Source: CAIQJJ01 sp964606085
GTDB taxonomy: Bacteria > Chloroflexota > Anaerolineae > Anaerolineales > UBA4823
Length of the DNA stretch: 64,000 nucleotides
Direction: 5' to 3'
NCBI GenBank assembly: GCA_964606085.1
Contig: CAZSFD010000003.1
Location: 52,548-116,547, forward strand
Part shown: piece after piece, positions 7,818-15,236 of the stretch
How the letters are laid out: each line of letters begins with the position of its first letter
How positions within the stretch are numbered: the stretch's first letter is position 1
The notes under the pieces: generated by a model
The model's database searches: none
What the model was told of the DNA's origin: nothing
The model's input: only the letters and a program-made list of their open reading frames with translations
Position numbers and translations under genes: made by a program

Positions 7818-8661
7818 ATGCAGATAGCACGGCGGCTGCGCCGTAACCGACCACTTCGCTCAAATCGCCGGTGATGGCGCCGGAGGTGGCGTAGTGCAGC
7901 CGTTTGACAATGGTTGCGCCCAGTTCGCGGCAGGCCCACAACACCGCCGCGACGGCGGCGCGCCCGCAGGCAAAGCCGGCGCCCTCATCTTCGGCGCGCA
8001 GTACAGCCTCGGGGTCGAAGGCTTCGATGCGGCGCAGCATTTCGCCATCCAGCTTTTCGGCGGTGGCCTGAGGGTAGAAGTGCGAGAGGTCGGTGCTGGC
8101 AACGAGCAGGGCGTTTTTGCCTTTGAGCGTGGCCGCCAGCGCCTTGCCCAGGCCGCGCACCGTGGCCGGGCGCACCTCGCGCACCATCACCGGCAGCAGC
8201 GTAAATTCGCCAGCCAGGGCGCGCTGCAAAAAAGGCAGTTCGATCTCCAGCGCGTGTTCGGGGTCGCGCTTGACTGCGGCCAGCCCAGAACCGGTTTCGG
8301 CTTGCAAAGCGGCATCGAGGGCGGCCACGGCGGCGCGGTCAATGGGGAGGATGCCGAGGGGGGTCTGGTAGGCGGCGTGGGCGCTGGTGAGGACGGGATG
8401 GGGGTAGGGATAATGGCTGGGCGAGAGGACGGCGACGAGGTCAAACTGGCGGCCTTTGACTGCGGCGAAGGCATAGCCCGCCACCGGGCCAGAGTAGCGA
8501 TGCCCGGCGTGGGGGGTGATCACGCCCAGCACCTCGCCGGGCAGTTGGGGCAGGTGCGCCGCGGCGATGTAGCCATCTACGCTGGCGGCCAGTTGTTGCG
8601 GGTTGCCAGGGTACCACTGCCCGGCAATGGGTGAGGGACGGGTGTCGAGGGTGGGTTGCAT
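7804..8661 (-). CDS. amrB: AmmeMemoRadiSam system protein B (MEMO family)
   Basis: About 285 aa, a MEMO1-like protein. MEMO proteins adopt an extradiol-dioxygenase-like fold with metal-binding histidines. Seen here: ITPHAGHRYSGPVAG near residue 50, SPSHYPYP near 80 and STDLSHFYP near 185, the conserved histidine segments. In bacteria the gene is often near AmmeMemoRadiSam A and a radical SAM partner; neither is visible here, so the role is open. ATG 8661 is preceded by GAGAGGTG, and the upstream in-frame extension lacks family character. The C-terminal residues come from an ATTCG repeat. Confidence 0.88.
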   Translation of the reverse strand: MQPTLDTRPSPIAGQWYPGNPQQLAASVDGYIAAAHLPQLPGEVLGVITPHAGHRYSGPVAGYAFAAVKGRQFDLVAVLSPSHYPYPHPVLTSAHAAYQTPLGILPIDRAAVAALDAALQAETGSGLAAVKRDPEHALEIELPFLQRALAGEFTLLPVMVREVRPATVRGLGKALAATLKGKNALLVASTDLSHFYPQATAEKLDGEMLRRIEAFDPEAVLRAEDEGAGFACGRAAVAAVLWACRELGATIVKRLHYATSGAITGDLSEVVGYGAAAVLSASNTE

Positions 8662-8717
8662 GAGACACCTCTCAATCAGGGGCGTTATGAATTGAATGCC
8701 GTGCATCAGTGATTGGG

Positions 8718-8798
8718 CCTAACCCACGAAATCCTTGCACCAAAAGCAAGAATTTCCCGAATAGGCGTTTTAGCCTTTCCGCTTTTATGCGGGTTAGG
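8718..8798. repeat. 81-bp element with CCTAACCC/GGGTTAGG ends, copy 1
   Basis: It begins CCTAACCC and ends GCGGGTTAGG, terminal inverted repeats of about 10 bases, and contains GAAATCCTTG and CAAGAATTTC, which can pair internally. A second copy lies inverted at 13640-13719. Size and structure resemble a miniature inverted-repeat element. Confidence 0.75.
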
Positions 8799-8963
8799 TT
8801 GAGCATCGGTAAATGAAAATCTCTACAAACCAAACAGGCTGAACGTCATCGAAGCCGCTTGTGCGAAACGCACGCTCAACGCGCCTTCGCTACAAAATTT
8901 TCATTTGCTGAGTATACATCATTGAGAAGCCAACTGCTGCTGCTGATTTGAAAATAGATGCAG

Positions 8964-9026
8964 GTAGGGGCGCACGGCATGCGCCCCGATTGCGCCGAAT
9001 CCAGGGCGGATGCCATCCGTCCCTAC
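8964..9026. repeat. GTAGGGGCG palindromic repeat
   Basis: GTAGGGGCGCACGGCATGCG at the left and GGCGGATGCCATCCGTCCCT followed by AC at the right make an imperfect inverted repeat with several internal palindromes. A short REP-like non-coding element. Confidence 0.6.
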
Positions 9027-9208
9027 ATTTTCGTCTTCATCCATTGAACACGCGGGCAAATGCCCGCCGTAGCGACTGCTTTAGAAATTGAAAAAAAATT
9101 ACAAGGAATGAGAAAGTTCGGCAACAGGGTAAAATTGCTCGGTACGGGGTTGTTTTTAAACTGGGGAAATGCCTCAGCTTCGAAGCACGAGAAGCATCTT
9201 ATAGATTG

Positions 9209-9781
9209 ATGATGGCAAACGACACTTTCGACATGAATTTGGTAGGCCGCTGTGTGGCCGGCGACCTGGCCGCCCAGGAAGAATGGGTGCGCCAGAATCA
9301 CCTGCCGGTCTATCGCCTGGCACTTTCGATCCTGGATGACCCCGCCGATGCCGATGATATTGCCCAGGAAGTGTTGTTAGCGGCGCTCAATGGCTTGCGT
9401 TCATTCCGTGGCGATTCATCCGTTAGGACGTGGCTGTATACGGTGACGGTAAACGCCTGTCGTGGGCGGATGCGCAAGCAGCGCACCCGTCAACGTCTAC
9501 AGGAGACCCTGCAGGGAATCTTCCGCATGAATCAGCAAGCCATTCCGCCTGTCGAAGAACAGGCGATCCACAAAGACGCCAAAGAGCGTCTGTGGCGGGC
9601 GGTGGAAGCACTGCCCGAAGGTCAGCGTATGGCCGTCATCTTGCGTTATTATCAAGAATTGCCTGTGGCCGAAGTAGCTGCCATGCTGCAAATCAGCGAG
9701 CGTTCCACCTATGAACGCCTGCAAGCTGCCCATGCTAAATTGAAAGTAGCCCTGGGTGAGCGCGGAGGGGCTTATGCGTAA
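9209..9781 (+). CDS. ECF-type RNA polymerase sigma factor
   Basis: About 190 aa, a sigma70-family extracytoplasmic-function factor that directs RNA polymerase to stress or envelope promoters. Region 2 is seen at about residues 25-85 (DDPADADDIAQEVLLAAL, then WLYTVTVNACR). Region 4 with its helix-turn-helix is at about 130-180 (LPEGQRMAVILRYYQ, then VAEVAAMLQISERSTYERL). Two adjacent ATGs (9209, 9212) are possible starts. Its 3' end overlaps the anti-sigma gene by 8 bases, a strong sign of coupled expression of a sigma/anti-sigma pair. Confidence 0.92.
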   Translation: MMANDTFDMNLVGRCVAGDLAAQEEWVRQNHLPVYRLALSILDDPADADDIAQEVLLAALNGLRSFRGDSSVRTWLYTVTVNACRGRMRKQRTRQRLQETLQGIFRMNQQAIPPVEEQAIHKDAKERLWRAVEALPEGQRMAVILRYYQELPVAEVAAMLQISERSTYERLQAAHAKLKVALGERGGAYA

Positions 9782-10730
9782 ACTGACCCATCTGCAAGCC
9801 CTACAACTGCTCGATGCCGGCCCTTATCAGCATTTGACCGCCGATGAGCAGGCCAGCCTGGCTGCTCATCTGGAAACTTGCCCCACATGTCGCACCTATG
9901 CCGCTGATAAAGATACGCTTGGGCCAGCGCTCTCACAACTCTTCCATGAACGGTGGGATGCTCGCCGCCCAGGTAGAAATGTGGTGGCTGCGGTACGCCC
10001 GGCCAGGCAACGCCACGCCATCCGAAATTTGGGAAATGAAGTGGTGTGGGGCGTTTTGACTGTGCTGGCGCTCTTTGCCTTGATGGGCGTTTTCCGCTTT
10101 TTGCCGCAACCGGCCAACCTTCTTCCTGGAGTCACGCCGACGGCCAGCGCTACCTTGTTACCTACTCAAACTGCCACGCCCACGCTACCTGCCACGCCCA
10201 CGATAACGCCCTCCCCAGTGCCAACGCGCACACCCCAAGCCACCCCAACCCTTTCACTCACCGTTACGCTTCAGCCAACCCTGCCACTGACCATCACACT
10301 TCCGCTGCTTGAAGATACCGATACCATTTCGAGTATTTGGAATTACTACAACCTGTCCAGCCGAATGCCGCTTAAAGAACCCGGTCAACTTGATTTCACT
10401 GCAGACATCACCAGCGAGCGCACTTTTTTGTGGCCGCTCTATTGGTGTGCGGCAGATAACAACCGGTTGGCCGAAAACTTGGCTGATATTTCGGTGTATT
10501 TTCGCGTGGACGGGGTGGACGTTCCGATGAAGATGATCTTCACCTATCAACGCAGCCCTGGGGGATGGGCGTGCCAGTATTGGGCTACGCTACTCAGCGG
10601 TTGGCCACCTGGTCAAGCGGTTGATCTGACCATCGAGTATGTGTTGAGCCGTGAATTGGACGATGGATATGCAAAATATCCAGCGGGAAAATACGTTTAT
10701 CACCTGACGGCCAATGTCGTAATCCCATAA
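9774..10730 (+). CDS. Zinc-finger anti-sigma factor, membrane-anchored
   Basis: About 318 aa. The N-terminal putative zinc-finger (HLETCPTC near residue 31) is the ZAS/zf-HC2 anti-sigma domain that would bind the sigma factor encoded just upstream. One membrane segment follows (about 85-107), then a Thr/Pro-rich linker and an extracytoplasmic domain of about 140 residues that I do not recognise and which would be the sensor. ATG 9774 is chosen because it precedes the family-like MRKLTHLQALQLLDAG and overlaps the sigma-factor stop. Regulation by binding or release of the sigma factor is inferred from family knowledge. Confidence 0.85.
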   Translation: MRKLTHLQALQLLDAGPYQHLTADEQASLAAHLETCPTCRTYAADKDTLGPALSQLFHERWDARRPGRNVVAAVRPARQRHAIRNLGNEVVWGVLTVLALFALMGVFRFLPQPANLLPGVTPTASATLLPTQTATPTLPATPTITPSPVPTRTPQATPTLSLTVTLQPTLPLTITLPLLEDTDTISSIWNYYNLSSRMPLKEPGQLDFTADITSERTFLWPLYWCAADNNRLAENLADISVYFRVDGVDVPMKMIFTYQRSPGGWACQYWATLLSGWPPGQAVDLTIEYVLSRELDDGYAKYPAGKYVYHLTANVVIP

Positions 10731-10814
10731 ACCCATTCCGGGGTGTTGGATGAATTTGCTTGTCGCCGTGACGAGTTATTCGGACGCGCTAATTTTTGAA
10801 TGGAGTCATCAACG

Positions 10815-13631
10815 ATGAAACGATACCTTCACATCTTTTTACTGGCCCTGTTCGGATTGCTTCTCTCCGCCTGTACCGTGCCGCCACCCACGGCTACTGG
10901 CACATTCACCGGTACAGCTACGCCACGCCAGCCAGGTCGTACCGCCGCTCCCACATCCACCGCAACAGATACGCCGCCGTCACTCGCCCCAACTCAGCCG
11001 TTGCCTTCATCAACACCAACACCAACGATAACCAATACCATAATTTATTCGGCCCCATCCTGGAGTGATGATAGTAAATGGTTGGCATACGCGAATTCGT
11101 TACAAGAAGTGTGGTTGCATAATCAAGCTGGAGAAACATGGCATACGCGCGTTGCGTTTACCGTGCCACCAGCTTTTGACGCCCAGTCCCCTATCTGGTC
11201 ATCAGAAGGCTATTCTTTCTTGATTGCCTGGGGTAACCTATGGCAATTTTCACCTTATGACATGGATGATCCGGAATTGATCCAGTCTGGTAACACAGAG
11301 GATGGCGGCGTTTGGGGCGCATCTTGGTCGCCTAATGATCAGGTGGCCTATGTTTATCAGCACGAGGGGTGGATATATGACTACAGAGGTACACGCCGGG
11401 TGACTGACATCCAGAGTGTTCGATTACCTGGTAAAGAAGGGGATATTGAACTATTTGGCACACCAGTTTGGTCGCCAGATGGTGCGGACCTTTATTTCAG
11501 TGTCAGTTACCGCCACCATGAGCCTGACCGTTACGCAGGTATTCTGCATGTCAACTTAGCTACCGGCGAACAAAATCTGTTGGCAGAAAGACCATCGATT
11601 CAGGGTTTCTCGCTCGATGGCAGAAACCCCGTAGAATTCTTCGGTTTTGGATTTCCGGGTTCCCCGGCCGATTATGTTTTGGGTGATTGGGATTCTGAAC
11701 AAAAGATCAACTTGACCCATTCCAACCCCATGTGCGACCCGCTCGTTGAAGTTGAAGAAAGCCCGACTTGTTATGATGATGATATATGGCGCTCGGTAGA
11801 TCATTTTTCCTGGGCGCTATCTGGAAATTACTTGTATAGCCTGAGCACGTTTCAGCCTCAAACAACATCACAAACACTCGGTTTTATTGTGCGCGCCTCG
11901 CCAGAGCAGATCATCGCTGATCATCGCGGCAACGATCAGGCATGGTATATCAGCCCCACTTGGCTGAACGACGGGCGATACGCCTACATCGAAACAGCCC
12001 CCTCGCTGGTATGGGATAAAAATTTTGCCGTACGTCAGGTATGGATCGAGGAAACTCCGGTCATGTCCCTTTCCCTGGTTACCCATGATGCTGGTGTCGC
12101 CTGGGCGCCCGATGGCAGCGCCCTGGCAGTAACCCTAATGGATGCCGCCAACCAACATAAGCATGTCGAAATCATCCCGCTGATCATGCCCCCTTCACTG
12201 TCTGACCAATTAGCTGAAAAAGCTTTGACCCTGGTCGAAACGCAGCCCGATCTGGCAGCGCTTCTGGCTATCGAGGCCGTGCGCCGGCAACCTGGCGGCT
12301 CACGCGCAATGGCCCTCGAACAGGCGCTGATTCGTTTGCTGCCTGCCGAAGATTGGCACTTACGCATTTCCATTCCTTACCTTGACACAATCTCATGGAA
12401 CTCGAATGGGCAACGCTGGCTACTGTCAGGCGATATAGATGACCTGCGTCAAAATTTGCTGTGGGATGTCGGCGTGGGCGTTAAGCCCTTTGGTTTGCTG
12501 GAAGATTATGTTGCCTCTTCGGGCAGGCTCGTTGCCGATGGTCAATTGCTGATGTTCACCAAATACGATGGCAGCGTTTGCTTTTTGAATGCCGATACCT
12601 TCGTTGAGCAATACTGCCTATCTGATCCCGCTAAACCAATTTTCTGGAACATAAGCCCGAACACTCAACAATTGCTCACGCTTGACGGTGATGGCAACTT
12701 CTGCCAATTGGATTTGATCACCGGCAAACAATGGGGATGTTTTAACAAACTGCCAATTGGCCGTGTGGATTTTAGCCCCACAGGAAACCTACTGCTTTAC
12801 CATAATGACGTGCTGAAAACAGCCACAGGGGAAACTCTGATCGAGGACATCCCTGATTTCTTTGACATCCCTGGTTTGTTTTACGCGCTGAGTTACGATG
12901 ATCGCTGGATAGCCAGTGTACCTGCTGAGCAGTTGCGATCCAATACCCTCACTCAAACCGTGGTGCTTCGTGATACAACCAATGGCACCGTCATTGCACG
13001 GTTGAACCATACCGTTGCGCCATACGAAACGATCGCCCGTATTGCTTTCAGCCCTGATGGGCAATGGTTAGCTACATCCAGCGGAGATTGGGAAATAGAC
13101 GGGCAACACGCCTGGTTATGGCGTATGGATACCCATCAGTTGATTGCTCAATTGAATCATGCCGGGCCTGTGGTGGACTTGACATTCAGCCCCGACAGCC
13201 AATGGCTGGTCACAAGCAGTTACGATAACAAAAGCTGTGTATGGGAAACGGCCACCGGCAAATTGATCGTGTGTATGCTAAATGAATTGAATGCTCTATC
13301 CAGCAAGTTCAGCAATGATGGTCGTTACCTCGCTGTTCTCAGTGGTTGGGGCGATGGGGGGCAAAATACCGTCCGTATCTGGGATACAACCACCTGGGAA
13401 AAGATCGTCCAACTTCCCTATAATGGCTCTTTTTACATTGAAAATATCCAATTCAGCCCGGATGGACAATGGCTGATAGCGAATGGCGCTTACCAGTGGA
13501 TGTGGCGCTGGCACCCCGATGACCAAATCGCTTCTGCCTGTGAGCGATTGAGCCGTAATCTGACACCTCACGAATGGCACCAATACATTGGAGCAGAGCC
13601 ATACCATAAAACGTGCCCAGCACTACCGTAA
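10815..13631 (+). CDS. Lipoprotein with WD40/TolB-like beta-propeller repeats
   Basis: About 938 aa. The signal peptide ends in lipobox LLLSAC, so it is a surface lipoprotein, followed by a Thr/Pro-rich linker. The N-terminal half has PD40/TolB-like repeats (WSDDSKWLAY, WSPDGADLYF, WAPDGSALAV). A helical bridge (EKALTLVETQPDLAALLAIEA, about 475-500) resembles the linker before propellers in nSTAND-type WD40 proteins. The C-terminal half has further WD40 repeats (FSPDGQWLATSS, FSPDSQWLVTSS). ATG 10815 has GGAG 9 bases upstream and begins a normal signal peptide; an upstream ATG at 10800 does not. It follows the sigma/anti-sigma pair and may be its target. No NTPase domain is present. Confidence 0.82.
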   Translation: MKRYLHIFLLALFGLLLSACTVPPPTATGTFTGTATPRQPGRTAAPTSTATDTPPSLAPTQPLPSSTPTPTITNTIIYSAPSWSDDSKWLAYANSLQEVWLHNQAGETWHTRVAFTVPPAFDAQSPIWSSEGYSFLIAWGNLWQFSPYDMDDPELIQSGNTEDGGVWGASWSPNDQVAYVYQHEGWIYDYRGTRRVTDIQSVRLPGKEGDIELFGTPVWSPDGADLYFSVSYRHHEPDRYAGILHVNLATGEQNLLAERPSIQGFSLDGRNPVEFFGFGFPGSPADYVLGDWDSEQKINLTHSNPMCDPLVEVEESPTCYDDDIWRSVDHFSWALSGNYLYSLSTFQPQTTSQTLGFIVRASPEQIIADHRGNDQAWYISPTWLNDGRYAYIETAPSLVWDKNFAVRQVWIEETPVMSLSLVTHDAGVAWAPDGSALAVTLMDAANQHKHVEIIPLIMPPSLSDQLAEKALTLVETQPDLAALLAIEAVRRQPGGSRAMALEQALIRLLPAEDWHLRISIPYLDTISWNSNGQRWLLSGDIDDLRQNLLWDVGVGVKPFGLLEDYVASSGRLVADGQLLMFTKYDGSVCFLNADTFVEQYCLSDPAKPIFWNISPNTQQLLTLDGDGNFCQLDLITGKQWGCFNKLPIGRVDFSPTGNLLLYHNDVLKTATGETLIEDIPDFFDIPGLFYALSYDDRWIASVPAEQLRSNTLTQTVVLRDTTNGTVIARLNHTVAPYETIARIAFSPDGQWLATSSGDWEIDGQHAWLWRMDTHQLIAQLNHAGPVVDLTFSPDSQWLVTSSYDNKSCVWETATGKLIVCMLNELNALSSKFSNDGRYLAVLSGWGDGGQNTVRIWDTTTWEKIVQLPYNGSFYIENIQFSPDGQWLIANGAYQWMWRWHPDDQIASACERLSRNLTPHEWHQYIGAEPYHKTCPALP

Positions 13632-13639
13632 TATTCACT

Positions 13640-13719
13640 CCTAACCCGCATAAAGCGGAACGACCAATGCACTAATCCAGGAAATCCTTGTTTTTTGTGC
13701 AAGAATTTCGCGGGTTAGG
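13640..13719. repeat. 80-bp element with CCTAACCC/GGGTTAGG ends, copy 2
   Basis: Starts CCTAACCCGC and ends GCGGGTTAGG. Read on the minus strand it matches the copy at 8718-8798 over most of its length. It fills the gap between two convergent genes, and its internal hairpin GAAATCCTTG/CAAGAATTTC could serve as a terminator. Confidence 0.75.
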
Positions 13720-13721
13720 CA

Positions 13722-14738
13722 CTATGGCGCGGTGACCGCCTGCCATACGGCATGGAGCGCTTGCAGGGCCGTCAGGCGGAAGCGGCTTTGGGCATCTTCG
13801 TTGAAATAGATCGCGCCCAGGTGTGTGTTGGGGGCTTTGACGATCAAACCCTGCCCGGGCAGGTCTTGCGTGGCGGCCCAAAAATTCCACAAAGGGATAT
13901 TGTATTCGCTGGCAAGTTGCGCAATCAGCAGGTTGATCGCATGATCGCCTTCGCGGTTGTCGGCTTTGGTCGCCAGAATGGGCACCACCCCCCTTTCGAG
14001 CAGCCCTTCGACAATCGCCCGCATGTAGCGTTCGTTGCGCACCTCGTAATGTGTGCCGACCGTGATCAACACAAAAGATGGGTTGTTGAGCCGCAACTCA
14101 CAATCCATGGGCGTTTCGTCTGATTGGCAGGTGTACAGGTTCTCGTGCCATTCGGGCCAGAGCAGCGCCCCGGCGGTGGTGCTATCTTTGGTTGTCGGGC
14201 CTTCGTGGCTGGCCGAACCGCTGAAATACGCCAGTGTTGCCTGAAGTTCAGGCGGCAGGCTGGCCAATTGCGCCGGATCGGCCTCGTAGAGACTGAGAAA
14301 TTCCCCTGGAGCGCTCTGGCAATCGCCAAAGACCGAGAACGCCTTGGGGTTGTTGCCAAGCGCCTGGCCGCGCTGGTAAATGTCGCGCACATTTTGCGAG
14401 ATGATCGGGATGATCGGCCAACTTTCCCAGGCCGCCGGGTCGAGGCCGGTTTGGCTGGGCAGCGATGTCGCCGTAGGCGTGTTGGGCGGTTTTTGCGTCT
14501 CGCTTGGCTGTTTTTCCCCAGGTGATGGTGTGTTTGTAAGTTCAGGAGATGGCGTAGCGCTCGGCTGGGCTGCGGTGCTGGTGGATGTGGGCCAAGGCGT
14601 AGCCGTCACGCCAACGCTCACCGAAGGCACGAGCGTGGCTGTGGCAATCGGCGTCGGGCCGCCCACACAAGCGCTGAGCAGCAGGGGCAGCAAGCAGATC
14701 ACGCCCCCAATCAGCGACAGGCGCCGGGCTGTCATCAT
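13722..14738 (-). CDS. SGNH/GDSL hydrolase-like lipoprotein
   Basis: About 338 aa. The signal peptide ends in lipobox LLLSAC, followed by a Thr/Pro/Ser-rich linker (about 25-90). The folded part contains IYQRGQALGNNPKAFSVFGD, LITVGTHYE and NTHLGAIYFN, a layout I associate with SGNH-type esterase-fold proteins of Chloroflexi. The usual GDS block is here written FGDCQS. The substrate is unknown, and an extracellular carbohydrate-ester role would be a guess. ATG 14738 overlaps the stop of the upstream lipoprotein gene as ATGA, so the two are translationally coupled. ATG 14735 is a possible alternative. Confidence 0.65.
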   Translation of the reverse strand: MMTARRLSLIGGVICLLPLLLSACVGGPTPIATATLVPSVSVGVTATPWPTSTSTAAQPSATPSPELTNTPSPGEKQPSETQKPPNTPTATSLPSQTGLDPAAWESWPIIPIISQNVRDIYQRGQALGNNPKAFSVFGDCQSAPGEFLSLYEADPAQLASLPPELQATLAYFSGSASHEGPTTKDSTTAGALLWPEWHENLYTCQSDETPMDCELRLNNPSFVLITVGTHYEVRNERYMRAIVEGLLERGVVPILATKADNREGDHAINLLIAQLASEYNIPLWNFWAATQDLPGQGLIVKAPNTHLGAIYFNEDAQSRFRLTALQALHAVWQAVTAP

Positions 14739-15112
14739 TTGGTGTAACCGCAGACCAACCACTCTCCCCCTGATTGGATCACCGTATAGGTGCGCTGGCT
14801 GAGGTCAAAGCTGCGGATTTCGTTGCCATAGGCGGCTTCGATGCTGCCCTGGCAGACGACCGTGGCCTGGTTTTCTTGCAGGGCCGTTTGTTGGCAGGCC
14901 AACCCCTTGAGCGTGGTTTTGACCAATGCAAACGAGTCAAATTCGAGCAGGGCATCCATTTCATAACTGGGGCAGGTCAATGTGACCAGGCGCGTTTCAT
15001 CTTTGTCAGCCAGCCGCTGCAAATAGGTTTCAACGGTCTCAGCGGCCGGGGCCTGCGCAGACGAGCAGGCTGTGAAGAGCAGGAAAACGATCAAAAGAAA
15101 GGCTCTGTTCAT
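14735..15112 (-). CDS. Small lipoprotein, function unknown
   Basis: About 125 aa with a short signal peptide and lipobox LLFTAC. The mature part has four cysteines that could pair (LTCPSYE, LACQQTA, VVCQGS, LVCGYTK) and ends in an edge-strand pattern (YTVIQSGGEWLVCGYTK) like small NTF2-like or DUF4878-type extracytoplasmic domains. I do not assign a family. ATG 15112 is preferred over the upstream TTG. Its stop overlaps the start of the SGNH-like gene. Confidence 0.65.
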   Translation of the reverse strand: MNRAFLLIVFLLFTACSSAQAPAAETVETYLQRLADKDETRLVTLTCPSYEMDALLEFDSFALVKTTLKGLACQQTALQENQATVVCQGSIEAAYGNEIRSFDLSQRTYTVIQSGGEWLVCGYTK

Positions 15113-15156
15113 AATCAAATCTTGAATGGGGGGGATGGCGAATGGAATTGGGCAAA

Positions 15157-15162
15157 ATTATA
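15157..15162 (-). promoter_or_regulatory. Possible -10 element for the lipoprotein pair
   Basis: On the minus strand TATAAT lies 45 bases before the ATG at 15112, in a short intergenic gap. I see no good -35 box. Confidence 0.3.
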
Positions 15163-15236
15163 CCCGCGCCGGGCGAGGCGAACTGCGCCAGAAAGGCGAG
15201 TTATCGAAAGTGAAATTGAACGCAACGCGGGGCGGT

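Larger units (their letters stand above)
8662..9208. other. Repeat-filled divergent intergenic region
   Basis: No gene is seen here. The region contains an 81-bp element with inverted ends (8718-8798), a second palindromic element (8964-9026) and a CTGCTGCTG...TTTGAAAATAGAT string near 8938-8960 that recurs at the right edge of the window. It must also carry the promoters of amrB and the sigma-factor operon, but I see no clear consensus. Confidence 0.6.
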
